Made by a program: the position numbers and the translations under genes. From assembly GCA_937901625.1 (NCBI GenBank), contig CALDIE010000088.1, positions 1-11,513 on the forward strand: a DNA stretch of 11,513 nucleotides. The letters run 5' to 3'. Under the pieces are notes generated by a model, which did no database searches, was not told the DNA's origin, and saw nothing but the letters and a program-made list of their open reading frames with translations. This document shows positions 6,467-11,513 of the stretch, piece by piece. The DNA comes from an uncultured Lachnospiraceae bacterium. Lineage in GTDB: Bacteria > Bacillota > Clostridia > Lachnospirales > Lachnospiraceae. Within the stretch, counting starts at the first letter, position 1. Every line of letters begins with the position of its first letter.

Positions 6467-6671
6467 GGAATTCGTGATAATTCGGAGCAGTATCCTGAGT
6501 ATGCTGCTTTCCTTTTCTGTCAGATGTTGGAAATGTCCTGCTGTCCAATCCTTCTCCAAGAAGAACTATCCGTATGACAACGCCTACTGCGAAAGCTTCT
6601 TCCGTCGTATGATAAGTGAATGTATCAACATAAAAACATTAAGCAATAAAGATGAAATAGATGAATTCTAA
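6467..6671 (+). pseudogene. IS3-family transposase fragment, frameshifted (mobile-element remnant)
   Basis: This is the only plus-strand coding remnant. The first part reads GIRDNSEQYPEYAAFL, resembling the D-x-G-x-QY...EYAAFL region of IS3-type (rve) transposases that carries the second catalytic Asp. After a frame change near 6535 the sequence continues as QSFSKKNYPYDNAYCESFF, the conserved segment with the catalytic Glu, then a short C-terminus (RRMISECINIKTLSNKDEI) and a stop at 6671. The N-terminal two thirds are missing and no element ends are visible. It sits exactly at the breakpoint of the truncated protease copy, so insertion followed by deletion probably removed the rest of that gene. 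Confidence 0.75.
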
Positions 6672-6714
6672 ATGGATAGACAGGAATAAAACTGCCTTTC
6701 AATAAAAATTACAT

Positions 6715-7578
6715 TTATCGATACCTTGGAAATATCACTTCTTTTATCGTCCCACCGTATCCGGACGGTCTGATTTCCACATGTCCATCTAGTGTTATCC
6801 AGCTATACTCACATATCAACCTAACACTATAATAATCTGTTATCATATCAAATCCTGTTATGTTCAAATAATATTTTGCATAGTAAAATCTGCTTTCATC
6901 CCCATCAATATAGTTGACATACTCCCCTATACAATAACTTTCTCCTGACAGTCTGCTTGTTCTGCTTAAGAAAAAGTGTCGCACACTTTCATTCGATAAC
7001 TCGAAGTTTGCCACATGATTCTCTTGTTCATAGTAATCTTTTTTATACACAATTGTTGTTAACCTTGTATCGTATTTACCTCCCCAGTACTGTTCTATCT
7101 TAAATATCCATAAATCATCATTTTCACCTATCACTCGAATATCATCGTAATATCCACTCACATTATCCCCGGCCAAATAGCCTTCTAAGTCAGTGTATTT
7201 ACTATTATAGAACTCTTCTCTTACTATCTCATATGCTTCGTCCAAAGTATCCGCAGATTTTCTTGCAACTCGACCAACATCAAAATACCTCCGTGTTTCT
7301 CCACCGACCTGATATGTATCCAGTCCAAACTCCTCGATCAAATAATTCGGTGCCTCCACGCTCACCAATCGTCCCTGTTTGATCAATTCTCCATAGTACA
7401 ATATCTCCTCTTCCGTTAAGTTCAATATCTCTTCTTCCGTAAATTCCGGCCACACATAGTCTTTTATCTCTATGTTTATTCCATCCTTTTTTTCTGCCTC
7501 CAGATGATTGACTATTAAAAACAACGATACTACGATGATGACAGAAAGGATCATACGGGATTTATTTGTCAGTTTCAC
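6715..7578 (-). CDS. Membrane-anchored protease-partner protein (copy A)
   Basis: A 287-residue protein starting at a GTG 13 bases after the stop of the subtilase. The start is supported by AAGGGGG about 7 bases upstream; the next in-frame ATG (codon 9) has no ribosome binding site. The N-terminus (KLTNKSRMILSVIIVVSLFLIV) is a single hydrophobic anchor or uncleaved signal without a lipobox, unlike its lipoprotein paralogue at 5098-5973. After residue 38 the two align throughout: EFTEEEIL, YGELIKQGRLVSVEAPNYLI, a conserved DTYQVG, RKSAD, YYDDIR, ENH..NFELSNESVRHFFLSR, YCIGEYVNY. The family is unknown to me. Tight spacing to the protease implies co-transcription and possibly translational coupling. 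A function on the outer face of the membrane linked to the protease (inhibition, maturation or tethering) is inferred. Confidence 0.88.
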   Translation of the reverse strand: MKLTNKSRMILSVIIVVSLFLIVNHLEAEKKDGINIEIKDYVWPEFTEEEILNLTEEEILYYGELIKQGRLVSVEAPNYLIEEFGLDTYQVGGETRRYFDVGRVARKSADTLDEAYEIVREEFYNSKYTDLEGYLAGDNVSGYYDDIRVIGENDDLWIFKIEQYWGGKYDTRLTTIVYKKDYYEQENHVANFELSNESVRHFFLSRTSRLSGESYCIGEYVNYIDGDESRFYYAKYYLNITGFDMITDYYSVRLICEYSWITLDGHVEIRPSGYGGTIKEVIFPRYR

Positions 7579-7591
7579 GCCTCATCCCCCT

Positions 7592-10500
7592 TTACTCTCT
7601 GCTCATTTTAACCATGTAGTACCGTTCTACCTGAGGTACTATGATAATATTGGTATATGTTGTCAGATACCCGTCAGCGGTTACTTCCGCTGTATAACAT
7701 CCGGCAGGAACCTCAAAAAACTGTCTTCCCCACGCATAATTTCCGGCATCGATCACTCCCGAATGTTCCAAAACAACATTGCCGTCAACCTGATTCCAAC
7801 CCTGATACAATCGTATTACAGCATCATTCAAATATCCTTCCGATACGGATTCGATCTGAAAACGGACTTGTATATCTCCGATTTTTTCATATTTTTCCAT
7901 TTCAACTCTTATTATTTTTGATTGCCCTATATCATCCTCTCCGATATCAAAGCGGTATACCGTTCCATATTCCAAACTCCAGTCTGCCAAAACATAGTAC
8001 TTCCCGGCAGGTAAATTACAAGTGCAAACCACCTTCCAATCAGATTCAGCGTTATCATAATATATCATCTGACTTACCGCATCCGGCGTACGTACCTGAG
8101 CTCCGAACCCAAAATCTCTCGCATAGGTATACCCTCGGATTTCTATATCCGTACCTGAAAAAATAAATATATCGGCGTAAGTAAACTCAAAAGTTACACT
8201 ACAATTATTTCCATCTATTGGTGTCAAATATACATCTGTCTGTTCCGGATAGGTTTCCGGTCGAACAATAAAATACCCGGTGAAATATCCGTCGGCGTAT
8301 ACCTCTGCAGTATATGTTCCGGACAAAAGCTCTATCATTAACCTCCCATTAAAATCTGTATGACCGGTCTGCACAACCTCTCCGCTAATCCGTTCCATAC
8401 CATAACGAATTTCCACTTCTGCGCCGGCAATCGCTTCCCGCGTATTTGCATCCAATACTCTCAGATCAAGAAGCGGTATGCCTGTTTCCGGATACAACGT
8501 TGCATTAACCACATAAACATCTAATCGGTAATCCTCCTGTGAGACATCTCTTTTTTCCAAATAGACCGTCTCTTCTATCCCTACATACCCATTCGCTTGA
8601 AACTCGAGACGATAGTATCCGGTTCCCAAGCCCAAGACATAACTGCCATCTACGGCTGTCCCCGAAATATCCGAGACTGTACCGGTATCCTCCTCATCCA
8701 AAATACTGTCTTCTCCCTGATAATAGGCTACAACCGTAGCGCCCGGAATCACATTTCCCACTGAATCCTTTACATATCCCATCACAAAACATTTTTCCGC
8801 CAGATGCTCCTCATTTATGGTCAATGCGGAGTTTTTTCTCATCAATAGCAGCCTTTGAACGCAGTTTTCTGCATTCAACATGGCAACCGTCCCATAACTC
8901 GTTGTAAATTTACAGATAATATATTTTACTTCTTCTGCTGTAAGGCTTGGCTCAATGGACCAAAGCAAACCTGCTACTCCTGCCACATGAGGGGAAGCAA
9001 AAGATGTACCGGGTTTATCAGCATAATCAGATGATAATGTGTTTTTATTCAATGAACATACATGAACATTTACCCCCGGTGCGTATATTTCCGCACCTCT
9101 GTTACTGAAATCTGCCTCCGTAAACCACTTTGATGATGTAGTGCTTTCATTTTGGACGGCTCCTACTACGATCACTCGATCCCGAATTTCCTTTACTGTA
9201 CTAAAGCAAAAAGCATTACTGTATCTGGCGTCCACTTGAGAAATGAGTATATTTTGCTCCGGACAGGAAGATTGTGCTGTTCCGTATACGACCACATCGT
9301 TCAACTCTCCTGTGTCAACATATGAACCGCTTTCATTTTTTTCCAAAATGATAGTCTTATTATAAATATCTCCATTGGATGAAACAGCTCTCAGTTTCCA
9401 CCGACGATTAGACTTGTAATTGTCCAAATAATCCTCCGCCCTGATGTATCCGGTAGTACAATATAATGCTTTATTATCGGAATAATAATATGTATGATTA
9501 TTCTCATTACCCGCAGCGGTGACAATCAAAAAATCATATCCTTTGTTTATCAGTTTTAAAAGAAATGCATCTATAACCGCTGTTTCACGTTCCAGAAAAG
9601 TATAGGCCCTGTTGGGACTCACAGTCATTCCGGCCGCAAAACATATGTCTGTATATCCCATGCTGTAGTTGATCACTTTCACATCATTTCCAATCAACAA
9701 CGCAAGTCCGCACTTTATCCTAAATGTTTCACTGTAAAGATGAACAGCAGGTTCTGAATTTCCCCAAAGAGAAAATCCATACCATCGGCTGTTGGGTGAG
9801 ATTCCTGTTATTCCTTTTCCATTTCCACACGTTGCCGCTATGATTCCCATCACTTCCGATCCGTGATAATCATTATTGCTTACAGTTTCCGGGTAATTAT
9901 TCCATACATAGCCCCTTGTATCGGATAGATCCTCGTGCATATCAAAATATCCACTATCGATCGATCCAACTTTTACTTCAGTTAAAACACCTAATGTTTC
10001 TTCTGTCATCACTCCGCTTTCATCGACCACCCCTGCCAACTGCAATGCAGTACCTAAGTTGATCGCTTCCACAGCCCAGTCATTACCCTGTGGATATGAT
10101 TCATCCCAGTCATTCTTCCATTCCTCATCATTCGTATGGACGCACTCCTCCGTCTCCGCCACGTAATTATATGCCGCCATCTCGATGATGTCGGAACTAT
10201 CCAACAATACCCGCACTGCTTCCAAGGTCTGTGCATCTGTCTCCGCGTCCATCTCCACCTGATAATCATCCGTCAATTCGATATATCCAACGATTTCAGC
10301 GCCAACGCCATGGACAAGGTTCTGTACAGCCGCAAAGTCAGTTCCTTCCCGTGCTGACAACAGGATCTGATTCTTATAGATTGTCAGTCCTTCGAAATTC
10401 AATACGATATCATCCGGCGATATCAATTCTTTATAATACACTGCCCCGATATCCTTGGTGTAAGGACCTGCCGAGGTATCCATTATCCGTATACCTGCAG

Positions 10501-11513
10501 TATGATCTACCATTCCCGGTGCAGTTGTCGGATTGGAAGTTCCGGCTCCGACCAGGATTTCCCGGAAAACAAGGTTTTCCAACTCATCCCTCGCCCCGGC
10601 AAACAACAAACCCACACACCAACTCTCCCCTATGGGAATGTTTTGTGCATAGTCTGCATTTCGAATGAAATACTGTTTTCCCTCATGAGATTCGACTACG
10701 CCTCCCCAGATTTCCGTTACAAAGAGGTTACTGTCAAACTCCATCATCCAGTCTTCCAGTACACGATTCGAAGTGTTTGTGATGATGATCTGCGCTAAGC
10801 CGCCTTCTTCCCATTCTTCGGCCACCAGTAACTCTACCAGATAGTCACTGTTCCCAGTCACCGTCTCAACGGATGCGAGTGCAAAGTCTTTTGGAACATT
10901 CGGGATTTGCCCCGTGTAACAGGCAAGATATCCTACCTCGATGGTCTCTCTGGCATGAAGATCCTGGTTATAAGCAGCGTTCTTTAAGACGTGGATTCCA
11001 TCCTTTTCTTCCCCGATTTCCACAGCATTATAGAGACCACCGATCGTATCGGCCGTCTCTGTGATAAATCCCCAGTTATGAATGGTTTCCTGTGAGGTAT
11101 TTGTGATATACAGACGAAGGTTGTAGACCTGTACGGCATCCTGCCAATGATCGGGAATGCATACCGTTACAGAATAATCATCGTAGGTATAGGTAATACC
11201 GCTTTGGTATTCTTCCCATGAAAACGAGGTCACTTCACTCGGAGTATACGAAATACCGTTCTCTAAAGCAGCAGTCTCCGAAACATTGCTTTCCGAGACA
11301 GCATTTCCCAAACCGGTATTTTCCGAATCAGTATTTTCCGGACTACTGTTTTCTAAACTACTGTTTTCTGACCTACTATTTTCTGAACTACTATTTTCTG
11401 AACTACTGTTTTCTAAACTACTGTTTTCTGACATCTCATTTTCAGAAGGATTATTTACCGGATCATCATATGTAAACTGTAACTCCGATATTTCTTTCGA
11501 GTCGCCATTTGCA
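7592..11513 (-). CDS. Large multidomain subtilase (S8) with CBM2-like and beta-sandwich domains, N-terminus outside window
   Basis: The frame stays open to the window edge, so the true start is not visible; residue numbers here count from the ATG at 11434. Domains in order are: a Ser/Glu/Asn repeat linker (1-60), two CBM2-like modules (about 70-165 and 178-290; motif ITNTSNRVLEDWMMEFDS), an I9-like prodomain (about 320-425) and an S8 catalytic domain. The catalytic domain has Asp493 (SIDSG), His524 (DYHGSEV), oxyanion Asn643 (AAGNENN) and Ser811 (GTSFASPHVAG), so the triad is complete. The Asn-Ser spacing of 168 is about 100 longer than in subtilisin, marking a large insert (about 650-750). 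From 882 onward there are carboxypeptidase-regulatory-like beta domains (for example GYVKDSVGNVIPGATVVAYY). It is probably exported and cell-associated, cleaving extracellular proteins. The partner gene at 6715-7578 follows in the same operon. No sortase motif is seen at the C-terminus. Confidence 0.92.
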   Translation of the reverse strand, partial: ANGDSKEISELQFTYDDPVNNPSENEMSENSSLENSSSENSSSENSRSENSSLENSSPENTDSENTGLGNAVSESNVSETAALENGISYTPSEVTSFSWEEYQSGITYTYDDYSVTVCIPDHWQDAVQVYNLRLYITNTSQETIHNWGFITETADTIGGLYNAVEIGEEKDGIHVLKNAAYNQDLHARETIEVGYLACYTGQIPNVPKDFALASVETVTGNSDYLVELLVAEEWEEGGLAQIIITNTSNRVLEDWMMEFDSNLFVTEIWGGVVESHEGKQYFIRNADYAQNIPIGESWCVGLLFAGARDELENLVFREILVGAGTSNPTTAPGMVDHTAGIRIMDTSAGPYTKDIGAVYYKELISPDDIVLNFEGLTIYKNQILLSAREGTDFAAVQNLVHGVGAEIVGYIELTDDYQVEMDAETDAQTLEAVRVLLDSSDIIEMAAYNYVAETEECVHTNDEEWKNDWDESYPQGNDWAVEAINLGTALQLAGVVDESGVMTEETLGVLTEVKVGSIDSGYFDMHEDLSDTRGYVWNNYPETVSNNDYHGSEVMGIIAATCGNGKGITGISPNSRWYGFSLWGNSEPAVHLYSETFRIKCGLALLIGNDVKVINYSMGYTDICFAAGMTVSPNRAYTFLERETAVIDAFLLKLINKGYDFLIVTAAGNENNHTYYYSDNKALYCTTGYIRAEDYLDNYKSNRRWKLRAVSSNGDIYNKTIILEKNESGSYVDTGELNDVVVYGTAQSSCPEQNILISQVDARYSNAFCFSTVKEIRDRVIVVGAVQNESTTSSKWFTEADFSNRGAEIYAPGVNVHVCSLNKNTLSSDYADKPGTSFASPHVAGVAGLLWSIEPSLTAEEVKYIICKFTTSYGTVAMLNAENCVQRLLLMRKNSALTINEEHLAEKCFVMGYVKDSVGNVIPGATVVAYYQGEDSILDEEDTGTVSDISGTAVDGSYVLGLGTGYYRLEFQANGYVGIEETVYLEKRDVSQEDYRLDVYVVNATLYPETGIPLLDLRVLDANTREAIAGAEVEIRYGMERISGEVVQTGHTDFNGRLMIELLSGTYTAEVYADGYFTGYFIVRPETYPEQTDVYLTPIDGNNCSVTFEFTYADIFIFSGTDIEIRGYTYARDFGFGAQVRTPDAVSQMIYYDNAESDWKVVCTCNLPAGKYYVLADWSLEYGTVYRFDIGEDDIGQSKIIRVEMEKYEKIGDIQVRFQIESVSEGYLNDAVIRLYQGWNQVDGNVVLEHSGVIDAGNYAWGRQFFEVPAGCYTAEVTADGYLTTYTNIIIVPQVERYYMVKMSRE
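11316..11450 (-). repeat. 15-bp in-frame tandem repeat encoding the SxENS linker
   Basis: Nine units of 15 bp lie head to tail; the seven between 11331 and 11435 are the best conserved (consensus CTACTGTTTTCTGAA on the plus strand). Read on the coding strand they give S-x-E-N-S pentapeptides, a hydrophilic, probably disordered and possibly glycosylated linker before the first CBM2-like module. The unit length is a multiple of three, so changes in copy number would alter linker length without a frameshift. Confidence 0.85.

Overview
The window looks like a Gram-positive, low-to-mid GC Clostridia chromosome, most likely Lachnospiraceae. This is inferred from strong AGGAGG-type ribosome binding sites, GTG starts, a lipobox lipoprotein, G3E GTPases with histidine-rich tails, and the general protein style; no marker gene is present. 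Every intact gene is on the minus strand, so expression runs from high to low coordinates.

Region 1 (11513 to 4864) is a secreted or surface protease locus. It starts with a very large subtilase (N-terminus outside the window) carrying two CBM2-like domains, an I9-like prodomain, a complete Asp/His/Ser catalytic domain and C-terminal carboxypeptidase-regulatory-like beta domains. Thirteen bases after its stop comes a membrane-anchored partner protein of unknown family. The cassette [protease 3' end + partner gene] then recurs twice in decaying form. Copy B keeps about 130 codons of the protease tail, joined to a piece of an IS3-type transposase, plus an intact lipoprotein paralogue of the partner. 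Copy C keeps only about 12 codons of the protease tail and the first 54 codons of the lipoprotein. This pairing and its repeated duplication and decay is the most distinctive feature of the window.

Region 2 (4803 to 1815) is a probable operon with its own extended -10 promoter. It encodes a DUF308/HdeD-like membrane protein, a CobW/COG0523 G3E GTPase with about 100 residues of His/Asp/Glu/Cys metal-binding repeats, and a second G3E-like GTPase fused to a YcgQ/DUF1980-type C-terminal domain. The last gene lacks the family's CxCC metal site. The set suggests metal (probably zinc) allocation or homeostasis. The operon ends at a hairpin that looks both like a REP (REP-associated tyrosine transposase) palindrome and like an intrinsic terminator.

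Region 3 (1814 to 858) is a gene-free stretch of about 1 kb. It holds a GC-rich element of about 217 bp present twice in direct orientation, each copy with an inner part bounded by inverted repeats, and a degenerate 12-bp minisatellite. AT-rich promoter DNA follows.

Region 4 (857 to 1) is the N-terminal part of an exported protein built from tandem modules of about 70 residues resembling DUF5666/OB-fold repeats. It runs off the window.
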